64,000 bases of DNA from Halichoerus grypus (taxonomy: Eukaryota > Chordata > Mammalia > Carnivora > Phocidae), in assembly GCF_964656455.1 (NCBI RefSeq), contig NC_135715.1:161416437-161480436 (forward strand). The letters are read 5' to 3'. Below the pieces are notes generated by a model that saw only the letters and a program-made list of their open reading frames with translations, was not told the origin of the DNA and made no database searches. A program made the position numbers and the translations under genes. Shown in pieces: positions 21,633 through 31,525 of this stretch. Position 1 is the stretch's first letter, and each line of letters opens with the position of its first letter.

Positions 21633-22077
21633 AGTATCCACAGTTCTCTGAAAAGCTATTAAAATATTCCTCCTTTTTCCAACTACCTATCTGTATGAAG
21701 CTGGATTTTCTTCCATTCAACAAAAATAACATATCAAAACAGATTGAATGCAGAAACAGATAGGAGAATCTAGTTGTCTTCTGTTAAGCCAGATATTAAA
21801 GGTTTTGAGAATGAAAAACAGTGCCAGTCTTCTTTATAAATTTTTAAAACTTTGGAAATGGAGTTATTTTTCATAAAATAAACAAATATAAATATTTTAA
21901 ATATTAAAAGTAATGAATTAATTTAAATTGCGAATGTTGTAATATTGATACAGATATGACCCATAATACAATAGTTCTTTGGGGTACTCAAAGAGGTTCT
22001 GAGACCCCAAAATTTGAGAACCAAACTAAAGCTTTTTGTGCTGAGGTTAAAGGGGATTGCCTTATTAAAGGTTTTGT

Positions 22078-22267
22078 GGGGTTCCTGGGTGGCTCAGTCG
22101 TTAAGCATCTGCCTTCTGCTCAGGTCATGATCCAAGGGTCCTAGGATCGAGCCCTGTATCGGGCTCCCTGCTCGCCAGGAAGCCTGCTTCTCCCTCTCCC
22201 CCTGCTTGTGTTCCCTTGTGCTGTCTCTCTCTGTCAAATAAATAAATAAAAATCTTAAAAAAGTAAA
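22078..22267 (+). mobile_element. Can-SINE, GTGTTCCC subtype
   Basis: TSD AAAGGTTTTG at 22068-22077 and 22268-22277. Confidence 0.94.
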
Positions 22268-22321
22268 AAAGGTTTTGAACTACTTAAATGTAAAATTCTG
22301 CTTGAAAAGAACTTTGAATAG

Positions 22322-22520
22322 GGCGCCTGGGTGGCTCAGTCGTTAAGCGTCTGCCTTCGGCTCAGGTCATGATCCCAGGGTCCTGGGATCGAGTCCCACA
22401 TCGGGCTCCCTGTTCGGCGGGAAGCCTGCTTCTCCCTCTCCCACTCCCCCTGCTTGTGTTCCTGCTCTCGCTATCTCTCTCTCTGTCAAATAAATAAATA
22501 AAATCTTTAAAAAAAAAAAC
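22322..22520 (+). mobile_element. Can-SINE, best preserved copy (reference for this window)
   Basis: This is the cleanest copy of the carnivore tRNA-Lys-related SINE. The tRNA-like head carries an A-box-like TGGCTCAGTCG (22332-22342) and a B-box-like GGATCGAGTCC (22386-22396), which are the internal RNA polymerase III promoter words. A CT-rich middle follows (CCCACTCCCCCTGCTTGTGT), then AAATAAATAAAATCTTT and an A-rich tail. A perfect 17-bp TSD AAAAGAACTTTGAATAG (22305-22321, 22521-22537) points to L1-driven target-primed insertion. It is non-autonomous and codes for no protein. The undiverged TSD suggests a recent insertion, so it may be variable between individuals or related species. Confidence 0.97.
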
Positions 22521-22704
22521 AAAAGAACTTTGAATAGTTATGTATTGTTCTAGTGCCCATGTGATTATAATTTGACATGATTAGATTGAATGGCCCAGGA
22601 GAGTATTTTACTCAGTCTTGGTTTGTTTCCATCTCCTTTTGGCATACCCAGTTTAAGATAAAACAGCTCCTGGATGTCTGAAAACTCTTAAAAATTCCTA
22701 ATTT

Positions 22705-22901
22705 TTTTTTTTAAAGATTTTATTTATTTATTTGACAGAGAGAGACACAGAGAGAGAGGGAACACAAGCACGGGGAGTGGGAGAGGGAGAAGCAGGCTTC
22801 CCACGGAGCAGGGAGCTGGATGTGGGGCTCGATCCCAGGACCCTGAGATCATGACCTGAGCCGAAGGCAGACGCTTAACGACTGAGCCACCCAGGCGCCC
22901 C
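22705..22901 (-). mobile_element. Can-SINE, GTGTTCCC subtype
   Basis: TSD AAAAATTCCTAAT (about 22689) versus AAAAATTCATAAT (22902). Head GGCGCCCC intact. Confidence 0.95.
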
Positions 22902-22959
22902 AAAAATTCATAATATTTTTAATTTTAAGCCAAGACATGGGGGGAAAGTTATATATTTT

Positions 22960-23151
22960 TTAACTTTTTAAAAAGATTTTATTTATTTATTTATTTATTT
23001 GAGAGAGAGAGAGAGAGCGCATGAGTAGGGCGGAGGGGGAGAGGCAGGCTCCCCACCAAGCAGGGAGCCTGATGTGGGCCTCGATCCCAGGACAAAGGGA
23101 TCATGACCTGGGCCGAAGGCAGATGCTTAATGACTGAGCCGCCCAGGTGCT
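22960..23151 (-). mobile_element. Can-SINE
   Basis: The flanks share GAAAGTTATATATTTTT / GAAAGTAATTTTTTTAT. The tail complement has five ATTT units. Confidence 0.91.
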
Positions 23152-23368
23152 CTGAAAGTAATTTTTTTATAGTTTGCCAAGTTGCATGGATAAAGTCCTT
23201 GATTATGGAAATGAACAAAACTGCCTTTGCTCTCAAGAGGTTTACAGTTTTGCAGAAAAGCCTGCCGTGTAACCAATTATAATGTAGATGAATGAATGAT
23301 GAGAACTGGGATCCAGGTCTTCTTGAAGGTAATGATCTTATCAGTTAAAAGCTATGGGAGGCCTGTGG

Positions 23369-23558
23369 GGCACCTGGATGGCTCAGTCAGTTAAGCGTCT
23401 GCCTTCAGCTCAGGTCATGTTTCTGGAGTCATGGGATCGAGCTCCGCGTGAGGCTCCCTGCGGTGGGGCGTCTGCTTCTCCCTCTCCCGCTGCTCCTCCC
23501 CTCACTCATGCTCTCACTCTCTCTTTCTCAAATAAATAAATAAAATCTTAAAAAAAAT
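23369..23558 (+). mobile_element. Can-SINE
   Basis: Head GGGGCACCTGGATGG. The flanks share ATGGGAG (23354, 23561), a probable short TSD. Confidence 0.92.
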
Positions 23559-23799
23559 GATGGGAGCCCTAGAATTTTATAATCCAGTGATCTTTTGCTT
23601 ATGTCAGTGATGCTTACCTTTTTATTAAAAGTCATGTATTCCTGTAAGAATCTGATGAAATCTATGTACCCTTTTCTCAACACATCATGACTCACATATG
23701 TGTAGTCACATACATAGTCATATAAGCAGACATTCACTCAAAGTGGTAAACAATGTAAGAGTTCATGATTGGTCTTTTGGGGCATATCCACAGATTTCT

Positions 23800-23986
23800 C
23801 TTTTTTTAAAAATTTTATTTATTTGAGAGAGAAAGAGGGAGAGAGAGCACAAGCAGGGGGAGGGGCAGAGGGAGAAGCAGGCTCCACCCTGAGCAGGGAG
23901 CCTGACTTGGGGCTCCATCCCAGGACCCTGAGATCATGACCTGAGCCGAAGGCAGATGTTTAACCGACTGAGCCACCCAGATGCCC
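23800..23986 (-). mobile_element. Can-SINE
   Basis: TSD CATATCCACAGATTTCT (23783-23799) versus CATATTCACAGATTTCT (23987-24003). Confidence 0.95.
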
Positions 23987-24011
23987 CATATTCACAGATT
24001 TCTATTTAAAA

Positions 24012-24465
24012 CTCTATTATGGGTTAAATTCTGACACCCACAGATTTATATGTTGAAGTCCTAACCCCTTTACCTGAGAATGTTACCTTATTTGGAAATA
24101 GGTCCATGCAAATGTAATTAGTAAGATGAAATCAGAGTAAGATGAACTCCTAATCCAACAGGACTGGTGTCCTTATAAAAAGGGGAAATTTGCACATAGA
24201 CATGCACACAGGAAGAGCATCATGTAAAGATGAAGGTAGAAATCTGTAAGCCAAGGAATGCTAAAGATTGCCAGGAAATCACCAGAAGCTGAGAGAGACA
24301 TGGAACAGATTTTCCCCTTCATAGTATTTAGAAGGAACCAACCCTGCTGACACCTTGATCTCAGATTTTTAGCCTCCAGAATTGAGAGACAATAAATTTC
24401 TGTTGCTTAAGCCACCCAATTTGTGGGACTTTTGTTTCAGCATTCCTAGCAAACTAATGCAGACC
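24012..24465 (+). mobile_element. MLT1-type LTR (MaLR/ERVL)
   Basis: Begins 'attatgggttaaattctgac', continues 'tatatgttgaagtcctaacc', 'ggactggtgtccttataaaa', and ends 'aagccacccaatttgtggga' and 'agcaaactaatgcaga'. This is the layout of a solitary MLT1 LTR of about 450 bp. No internal retroviral genes are attached. Confidence 0.85.
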
Positions 24466-24664
24466 TCCTCCTGGCCTGGGTTGTAGTTTTCACCATGCCT
24501 TTTGAACATTAGCCTGTGGTAGTTTTCATATGATACCTTATACTGTATTTCCTTGATACTTTTTCAATATCAGAAAATTCAGAACATTTTGCTTATGAAA
24601 GATTCAAAGTAGAATATTAAAATAGTGATTTAATTTGGTTTAACAAACCGGTAAACTGTTTTCA

Positions 24665-24975
24665 ATTAATTCACTGTGATGTATTGAGCAAGTAGGGACT
24701 TTAGAGCCAAAAGGTCTGGATTTGCATTCCTACTATGTGAACTTGGTAAGTCGTGTAACTTTTCTAGACATCAATTTTATTCTTTTAAAATAAGTAGTTG
24801 AGTCCAGGGACATTCTTTGTTTCTCAGAGGCCCTCCATCTTCACCCCAGGTAGTCTTTCCCTGCTTGTGATGGGGGAGGAGAACTTTGTTGGGAATAAAC
24901 TTCACTCTGTGGAAAATAAAATAAGTGGTTGAATTCGAAGACCCTTTCTAACTGTAAAAGATGCTGACTCCTATC
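24665..24975 (+). mobile_element. MIR, split by an LTR-end insertion
   Basis: 'gactttagagccaaaaggtc', 'ctatgtgaacttggtaagtc' and 'acttttctagacatcaattt' follow the MIR order. The element resumes at about 24918 with 'gttgaattcgaagacccttt'. Confidence 0.75.
24802..24917 (+). mobile_element. Retroposed LTR 3'-end fragment
   Basis: A 116-bp insert in the MIR that ends 'gggaataaacttcactctgt' then GG and an A-rich stretch. That is the look of an LTR R/U5 polyadenylation end (AATAAA then CTTCACTCTGTGG). Flanking repeats AAAATAAGTAGTTGA (24787-24801) and AAAATAAGTGGTTGA (24918-24932) match at 14 of 15 bases. The left edge is TTTT/AAAA, an L1 endonuclease-type cut. I infer L1-driven copying of an LTR-terminated RNA. 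The LTR family is not identified. Confidence 0.65.
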
Positions 24976-24999
24976 TGACTTGATAAATTATTTGAGTAG

Positions 25000-25439
25000 C
25001 ATTTTAACTTGGGAATTGACCTGATATGCCTTAATGTTTCTGTTTTTACATGGCTAGGCATATATTTCATAGAACTGCTTTTGGGAATATATTTCATAGA
25101 ACTTGACTTTTGGTTAAAATTTTTACTGTAAAATAGTACTAATTAAGTAGAAAAAGACTGTTATGATTTGAGCTGTGTCAAAGGCTGTCTCCTTCCCTGC
25201 CTATCTTTTATCATGTCAGACTATGTCTGGATACTTACTGAACTCCCTTTAAAAGCATTAGTTCCCAGATTTTTCTTATTATGCCATACGTTGGACATTA
25301 ATGAAGTTTTGCTTTCCTGAAGCCTGAAGAGAAAACCAGACACAGTAGTTAGTACTGTTTAGCTGTTCTGTCATTTCCTCTGCTATCATGTTTTATTCAT
25401 TCATTAGAAGTCCAGACATGGAAAGGTTGAGTGTTGGCA
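25000..25439. other. Unannotated DNA
   Basis: No feature recognised. Confidence 0.5.
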
Positions 25440-25640
25440 GGATACTACATAATTGTGGGACCTAGGGCATAATGAAAATGTGGGCCCTTTTGTTCAAAAA
25501 GCAGGAAAAAAGTGCTGTTAAAGATACTAAAATATAGGCAGCTCTTCCTGTCCACAGGTCCTGTCCCCATGCTTTAATAAAACCACCTTTTTGCACCAAA
25601 AGAAAAAGATGCTAAAATACAGCTTTCCCTTTCTTTTGCA
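25440..25640. mobile_element. Old repeat fragment, family not named
   Basis: 'attgtgggacctagggcata' and 'atgaaaatgtgggccctttt' recall a known old mammalian repeat. It hosts the LTR-end insert at 25538-25604. Confidence 0.45.
25538..25604 (+). mobile_element. Second retroposed LTR 3'-end fragment
   Basis: A 67-bp insert containing 'gctttaataaaaccaccttt' and TTGCACC, an LTR-like AATAAA and U5 end, followed by an A-rich tail. Flanks AAAGATACTAAAATATAG (25520-25537) and AAAGATGCTAAAATACAG (25605-25622) match at 16 of 18 bases. The cut site is TT/AAAG. Confidence 0.65.
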
Positions 25641-25792
25641 GTCTTTTTTTTTTTTTTTACTTGTCATAGGGTATTTTTATTTATCATTTAATATCATTCT
25701 AGTTAAAAAATAATTAAAAATTTAAACCATTGTTTTGACTTTTACCTTTCATTTTTATATTGTGCAGTGCCCATCTAAAATGCAAAAATATA

Positions 25793-25911
25793 GGTGCCTT
25801 CCTGGCTCAGTCAGAAGAGCATGCAGCTCTTGATCTTGGGATTGTGGGTTCAAGCCCTATGTTGGGTATAGAGATTACTTAAATAAATAAAAACTTTTTA
25901 AAAAATAAAAT
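25793..25911 (+). mobile_element. Short-class Can-SINE
   Basis: 'ggtgccttcctggctcagtc' and 'gggtatagagattacttaaa'. TSD AAAATGCAAAAATATA (25777-25792) and AAAATGCAAATATA (from about 25913). Confidence 0.94.
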
Positions 25912-25926
25912 AAAATGCAAATATAA

Positions 25927-27062
25927 GAATATTAACTCATTTGTGCAATCACTGAAATTACACAGTCATATTTTGTAGCTCTATTTGTATGTGTAGTTTG
26001 TTTTAGAAGAGTAGAAATGCTGTACAAAGCTAACTCAGCTGTTTTTATTTTTCTTCTTGATACATGCATATTCTTCCAACATTCTACCTTTGGCTTACTG
26101 ATGAATAAGGAAGGACTGAGAGGAAAAAGAATTATGGGTTGCCCTATCTTTACCTTTCCTGTGTCATCAAATTCAGTATAAGTGGTTGTCTAAGATGGGC
26201 AAGTAATAGGAGTAAGAAAGGATTATGATAGGGTTTTTTGGTTGTTCATATTTCATATTGCCGTCTGGGTTCCAAGTAAGTTGTGACCTCTTGGGGCTGT
26301 AAGCACCCTCCTCCCCAGATGAGAATAACATAATTTTCTTTGTACTCTTTGGCTGGGGAAGAAACTATTATTTTTCTCAGGATCCTTGCTAGTCCTTTTG
26401 TAGATCATGTCAGAAGGATCTCAGTTTGTGACCAATGAGTTAAGGAAATTGATGATATGCTATTAACCATTTGTACAGAATTAAGTTATTTAATAGGAAT
26501 TTAAGAACCAGGCCAGAACAGGAGTCTAACTGTTAGTTTTCTGGGACATGAACGTCGTTTCATGAATGTGGAATACTTTTAGCAAATCAAAATTGCTCTC
26601 TAGGTACACCTAACTAATCTATGGTTGGACCCTGGTTTTAAGGGGAAACCATACCAAGTTGAGCATCAATGAATAAATAAACCTTTGTGCCAGAGATTGG
26701 CAAAGTTATTGGGTTGTAGTGTCATTCCACCTTGGAGTTAGGCACATGTGAGAAGTTGTGACTTGGTTAATTTACGTGTATCACCCTATCACTACTGTGC
26801 CCTGGCAGATATGGCAAGAATAGTCTAATAAACCTGAAACTGTGGTGATGCTGTAACCCATATTAGTAGTGGCTGAGGTCTGGGTTAGTATACCTGAGCA
26901 GTCTGTTCAGGCATCATTCTCCATGCTTATATATTTGTTCTGTCCATTTGGGCATCTTGTTGGTATAAATATTGGTGTATCTAGTTCAGGTACTTCTCCT
27001 TAATAATGTATGCACATTGTATTCTGCATAAATATTATGCCCTGGAGTTGTGCAGCTAGTGC
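25927..27062. other. Unannotated DNA, 1.1 kb
   Basis: No repeat, exon or RNA gene recognised. Confidence 0.5.
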
Positions 27063-27065
27063 TTT

Positions 27066-27168
27066 TTTTTCTTTTTTTTTTAGTAGGCTGAATGACCAGT
27101 GTGGGGCTCGAACACGACCCCAAGATCCAGTTGCATGCTGCTCTACTTACTGAGCTGGCCAGGCGCCT
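27066..27168 (-). mobile_element. Short-class Can-SINE, diverged
   Basis: 'ccagtgtggggctcgaacac' and 'gagctggccaggcgcc'. The flanks share TAGTG.TTT (27057, 27170). Confidence 0.85.
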
Positions 27169-27413
27169 GTAGTGTTTTGCTTTTTTTAAGAGGTTCTTTT
27201 AACTTGGAATTTAATGAAGAAAACATAGAAAGTTGATTGAGAAAAATTAAATCTACGTCTTGTCTAAAAATAAGGTACAACTCTTGCATATAATCACATA
27301 TGGGATGATGGTTAAATGCGAAGATATAATGGCTTGGACTTGATGTTCAAAAGTTTATGGATTATCTTATATAAAATGTCAGTGAAGTGCTTTTAAAAAA
27401 CTTTGCAGTTTAG

Positions 27414-27565
27414 GGGCACCTGGGTAGCTCAGTTGGATAAGCATCTGCCTTCAGCTCAGGTCATAATCCAGTGTTCTGGGATCCCTTGTCCGGCTCCCCA
27501 CTCAGTGGGGATCTGCTTCTCCCTCTGCCTCTCCCCCTCCTCCTGCTTGTGTGTACACAAAAAAT
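27414..27565 (+). mobile_element. Can-SINE, 3' shortened, left arm of inverted pair
   Basis: The head and body are complete up to 'cctcctgcttgtgtgtacac', then the AAATAAA tail is missing. TSD-like TGCAGTTT at about 27404 and 27563. The opposite-strand SINE follows directly. Confidence 0.9.
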
Positions 27566-27570
27566 GCAGT

Positions 27571-27792
27571 TTTTTTTTTTTTTTTTAAGATTTTGTTTAT
27601 TTGAGAGAGAGCATGAAAGCGAGCAGGGGGAAGAACATGGGGGGGGAGAGAGGGGGAGGGGGGAAGAATCCCACGCAGACTCCGTTCTCAGCAGGGAGCC
27701 CCACACAGGCTGGACCTCACCACCCTGAGATGGTGACCTGAGCTGAAACCAAGAGGCAGACACTTAACTGACTGAGCCACCCAGGCGCCCCT
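27571..27792 (-). mobile_element. Can-SINE, right arm of inverted pair
   Basis: T18 tail complement, an enlarged G/A-rich middle ('catggggggggagagagggg') and head CAGGCGCCCC. Confidence 0.93.
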
Positions 27793-28074
27793 AAAATTTT
27801 TGCAAATGACATGGCAGAATAATTTCATATGCTCATTTCCCCATAGAAACCATATATCTATGGTTGCTACGTAGCGCTATTAAATATCCACCTATATGCA
27901 CCAGTAGGTTAAATTGCTTCTTGTAAAAAAATTGGTCTTGACAAATTTTTGCTGTAAGCTTTTCATTATCATCAGATGTTGAATGTACTGGCACAACAGT
28001 ATATAAAATCTAGGGAGGAAACAAATGAATGTGAACCATAGCAGAGTTAATGGGTCTTCCTCAAAGCTCTCATT
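27793..28074. other. Unannotated DNA
   Basis: No feature recognised. Confidence 0.45.
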
Positions 28075-28150
28075 TAGAGATTAATGTATGTAAAGCATTT
28101 AGCACTATGCCCAGCACAGAGGATGCTTCCAACAAGTGTTTTTAAAATAA
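28075..28150 (+). mobile_element. MIR 3' fragment
   Basis: 'taaagcatttagcactatgc' and 'ccagcacagaggatgc' match the conserved MIR 3' part. Confidence 0.65.
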
Positions 28151-28156
28151 ATATAA

Positions 28157-28984
28157 ATTTAGATTCTTGTAAACATTAGTATTAATTATAGTAAGGATTT
28201 TCAGTCACTGTAATCAGTCTTCTATCTTTGAGATTTGAAAGAAGCAGGAAATAGGGCGTAGGACCTACAAGGAAACAGGAAGTCTACCCATATTTTTATT
28301 TCACATTCCACTTGAACTATCTTAGAAACACAGGGTAAAGCATCAAACAATAGTTGTATAGGTTTTTTTTTTCCATTTTATCTGTGTCTTTATCTACTTT
28401 ATATTATATTTTCATTTTAGTATACTGGGGATGGAGCGTCCTATGTCTGGAATGTCTTGAATGGATTCATTAATATGGAACATTGTGAATGTTTCTTTGT
28501 CAAGGAGATAATGAGTTTTCTTCCCATTCCCATTCATTAGTCAAAGAAACTGAATAAAATACTCTTCTTAAGTGTTCATTAAAACAGGTATGTGATTCCA
28601 AAAATAAATAAATCATTCAGATCAAACAGAATGTGGAAAGAACTCAATAAGGTATATAAATACTAACAAACGAACCTAATCGTATTATAAATGAATAATA
28701 TACTGAAGGGGTGAAGAAGAAAAGAATTAGCCTAAGTTACTTTGAAAAACCATTAAAGACAAAAAGTATTATACACAATATTGTACTCTAATTAGTACAT
28801 TTCTTTCTCATAGAGGCATGGGTTAGTATTTCTGAATTGTTCTTAGCAATTCTACTTTAAACGTATCCTTGTATTGAACAAATAAGTAAAAATATCGTGG
28901 GTAATGACAGCTAGGCTCTTAACTCTCCATGGAGAGGGCCTGGAAGTAATGATGCTAGAGTAATCTGTTGCCCCGATCTTGGTT
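28157..28984. other. Unannotated DNA, 0.8 kb
   Basis: No feature recognised. Confidence 0.5.
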
Positions 28985-30285
28985 TCTAAATAACACTCTG
29001 CAATAAAAGGAACTCTGAAATGATTGATTCCAGGACGGGAGCAGGGAAGTCAAGAGGAACTTGGAACATTTAAGGTACCAGGAGGTGCTCAAAAAATGAT
29101 GATGGGTATGTTGGAAAGATACAGCCTGCTTGAAGCCATTTCCGCGGTCCGAAGCTGGGGCAAAATAAATAATAATAGTATTGGATCTTGGGGTGCCTGG
29201 GTGGCTCAGTCGTTAGGCATCTGCCTTCGGCTCAGGTCATGATCCCAGGGTCCTGGGGTCCAGCCCCGCATTGGGCTCTTTGCTCTGCGGGAAGCCTGCT
29301 TCTCCCTCTCCCACTCCCCCTGCTTATGTTCCCTCCCTTGCTATGTCCTCTGTCTGTCAAATAAATAAAATAAAATCTTTAAAAAAAAAAAAATAGTATT
29401 GGATCAGAATCCATCGAATAAAATAAATATCTGTGAGTCCATACTAACATAAACAAGGGAGAAGGGACAGCTTTTTAAATTAATTTGTTTTTTTCAGTTA
29501 ATGAACTTTATATTTTAGAGCAGTTTGTTTCACAGCAACATTGAGGGATAGCTCCTTTTTTACAGTAGAATTCCAATTAATGAATGGAGAATGAATGAAA
29601 AAATAAAAAACCATCACTAGGCAAATACCAGACAGGTTCTTGTTGCACGCAAGAACCAATCATTGGATGTTAAAATTAGTGGGTGAGAGTATGGTGAGAA
29701 ACAGGATATTTACATAGTCTCAAAGTATCTTCCCCACAAGATATTTTTTAATTACAAAGAGAAACCTTAATTACAGTGGAGAAACCTGGAGACACCACCC
29801 TCACAGACACATTAACGTCTCATATTCTTCCTGATAAGATACACTTTCTGAGAAGGACACAGCATCACCTCTATGGTATTCTTGCCAGAAAAGCTTAATC
29901 TCAACTTAATCATGAGAAAACAGTGACAAACCCAAAGTGAGGAACATTTTATAAAATAAACTTATTATTTCTTTAAAAAAGTCTCAAGGTCATGGAAAAA
30001 AAATCATCTATTGGAGGAGACTAAGGAAACATGACAGTTTGTGGGATTTGGGTTGAATCCTCGACCAGAAAAAGACATTGGTGGGAAAATTAATGAAATT
30101 TGAATAAGGTCTGTAGATTAGTTAATTGTATTGTATCAGTGTTAATTTTCTGGTTTCCATAATTGTACTCTGGTTGTGTAAGATGTTAATATTAGGGGAA
30201 ACTGGGTTAAGGTTATACAAAAGGTGTACTGTTTTGGCAAATTTTCTATAGGTTTAAAATATTTTCAAAATACAATGTTGGAATG
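28985..30285 (+). mobile_element. Old L1 3' UTR, split by a SINE
   Basis: Long plus-strand match to an L1M-type 3' UTR: 'aaaataaatatctgtgagtc', 'ttacatagtctcaaagtatc', 'cattggtgggaaaattaatg', 'taagatgttaatattagggg', ending near 'ttaaaatattttcaaaatac'. The ORF2 end is not obvious upstream. The small frames here are accidental. Confidence 0.85.
29188..29391 (+). mobile_element. Can-SINE inside old L1, GTGTTCCC subtype
   Basis: Perfect 14-bp TSD AATAGTATTGGATC at 29174-29187 and 29392-29405. Confidence 0.96.
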
Positions 30286-30530
30286 ACAAGTATGTGTCCC
30301 TTATAATTCTAAAAATATTTATGGTGGTAGAAGGAGTTCTTGAGGTAATAAAATGATGAAGTCACCAAAACTTAAGACTAAATTTCAGTTAATTCTTTAG
30401 CCAGATTTATTCATCCTTGACAGATTTTACTTTAAAATTGTTATGAAAGGTATCCTTTCCTTTGCCTAAGTATTTGGTCCATGTAATCATTATCTTAAAT
30501 TTTTTTTTTCACCATAAGAATTAGGAATTA

Positions 30531-30731
30531 GGGGCGCCTGGGTGGCTCAGTCTGTTTGGTGTTTACTTTTGGCTCAGGTCGTGATCTCAGGTTCCTGGGA
30601 TGGAGCTCCGTATTGGGCTCCCTGCTCAGCGGAGAATCTGCTTCTCCCTCTCCCTTTGCCCCTCCCCACCCCATGCTCTCTCTCACTGTCTCTCTCTTTT
30701 TCAAGTAAAAAAATAAAATCTTGAAAAAAAA
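30531..30731 (+). mobile_element. Can-SINE
   Basis: Head GGGGCGCCTGGGTGG. The flanks share TAGGAATT (about 30522 and 30732). Confidence 0.93.
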
Positions 30732-30767
30732 TAGGAATTCAAATTTTTTAATCTAAAACAAGGAACT

Positions 30768-30972
30768 GGGGCGCCTGGGTGGCTCAGTCGTTAAGCGTCT
30801 GCCTTCGGCTCAGGTCATGATCCTGGGTTCCTGGGATTGAGCCCTGCATTGGGCTCCCTGCTCCGCGGGAAGCCTGCTTCTCCCTCTCCCACTCCCCCTG
30901 CTTGTGTTCCCTCTCTTGCTGTTTCTCTCTCTGTCAAATAAATAAATAAATAAAATCTTTAAAAAAATAAAT
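30768..30972 (+). mobile_element. Can-SINE, GTGTTCCC subtype
   Basis: TSD AAAACAAGGAACT (30755-30767) versus AAAACGAGGAACT (30973-30985). A third copy of the core ACAAGGAACT follows the next SINE. Confidence 0.95.
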
Positions 30973-30985
30973 AAAACGAGGAACT

Positions 30986-31128
30986 CGCAGGGTGGGCTTG
31001 GCTGGCTGGGTTGGTAGAGCATATGACTCTTGATCTCAGGTTGTAGGTTCAAGCCCCATGTTAGGTGTAGAGAGTACTGAAAAATAAAATCTTAAACACA
31101 CAAACAAATAAATAAAATAACATCAACA
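30986..31128 (+). mobile_element. Short-class Can-SINE sharing the same site
   Basis: 'tggctggctgggttggtaga' and 'gtgtagagagtactgaaaaa', with a long A/C-rich tail. The right TSD ACAAGGAACT is at 31129-31138. Confidence 0.93.
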
Positions 31129-31181
31129 ACAAGGAACTCCTTGACCTGAGAAAAGTCTTACACATAAGAAAGATAATTCCA

Positions 31182-31383
31182 GGGGCACCTGAGTGGCTCA
31201 GTTGTTAAGCGTCTGCCTTCGGCTCAGGTCATGATCCCAGGGTCCTGGGATTGAGCCCCGCGTTGGGCTCTCTGCTCAGCTGGAAGCCTGCTTCTCCCTC
31301 TTCCACTCCCCCTGCTTGTGTTCCCTCTCTCACTGTCTCTCTCTGTCAAATAAATAAATAAATCTTAAAAAAAAAAAAAAAGA
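31182..31383 (+). mobile_element. Can-SINE, GTGTTCCC subtype
   Basis: Perfect 16-bp TSD AAGAAAGATAATTCCA at 31166-31181 and 31384-31399. Confidence 0.96.
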
Positions 31384-31399
31384 AAGAAAGATAATTCCA

Positions 31400-31508
31400 A
31401 GGGTGCCTTTCTGGGTCAGTCTGTGGAGCATGTGACTCTTGATCTTGGGGTTGTGGGTTTGAGCCCCACACTGGGTGTAGAGATTACTTAAAAATAAACT
31501 CTTAAAAG
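31400..31508 (+). mobile_element. Short-class Can-SINE sharing the same site
   Basis: 'gggtgcctttctgggtcagt', 'gtgtagagattacttaaaaa'. The third copy of the site word, AAAAAAGATAATTCCAG, is at 31509-31525. Confidence 0.94.
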
Positions 31509-31525
31509 AAAAAAGATAATTCCAG

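Larger units (their letters stand above)
20107..22030 (+). mobile_element. Decayed hAT-Charlie DNA transposon with transposase remnants
   Basis: The left end GTGGTTCTCAAAATGTGG and the right end TTTGAGAACCAAA are the inverted ends typical of hAT-Charlie elements (consensus CAGTGGTTCTCAA). Between them the plus strand keeps degraded transposase text. At about 21650-21790 it would read, with frameshifts, as a C-terminal segment containing LFPTTYLYEAGFSS, then NRLNAET and LSSVKPDIK, which is the hAT dimerisation region seen in ZBED/Buster-like proteins. Four SINEs split the element, and a central part (just before 21393) seems deleted. Stops and frameshifts make it non-functional. The exact Charlie subfamily is not named. 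Confidence 0.82.

Noticed and set aside
22322..22420. Possible tRNA gene (A and B boxes)
   Set aside because: It is the tRNA-like head of a SINE; no intact cloverleaf or mature tRNA end. Holds for all 94 copies.
30755..31525. Regularly spaced repeats that might suggest a CRISPR-like array
   Set aside because: The repeats are SINEs and their TSDs; spacers are not unique short sequences.
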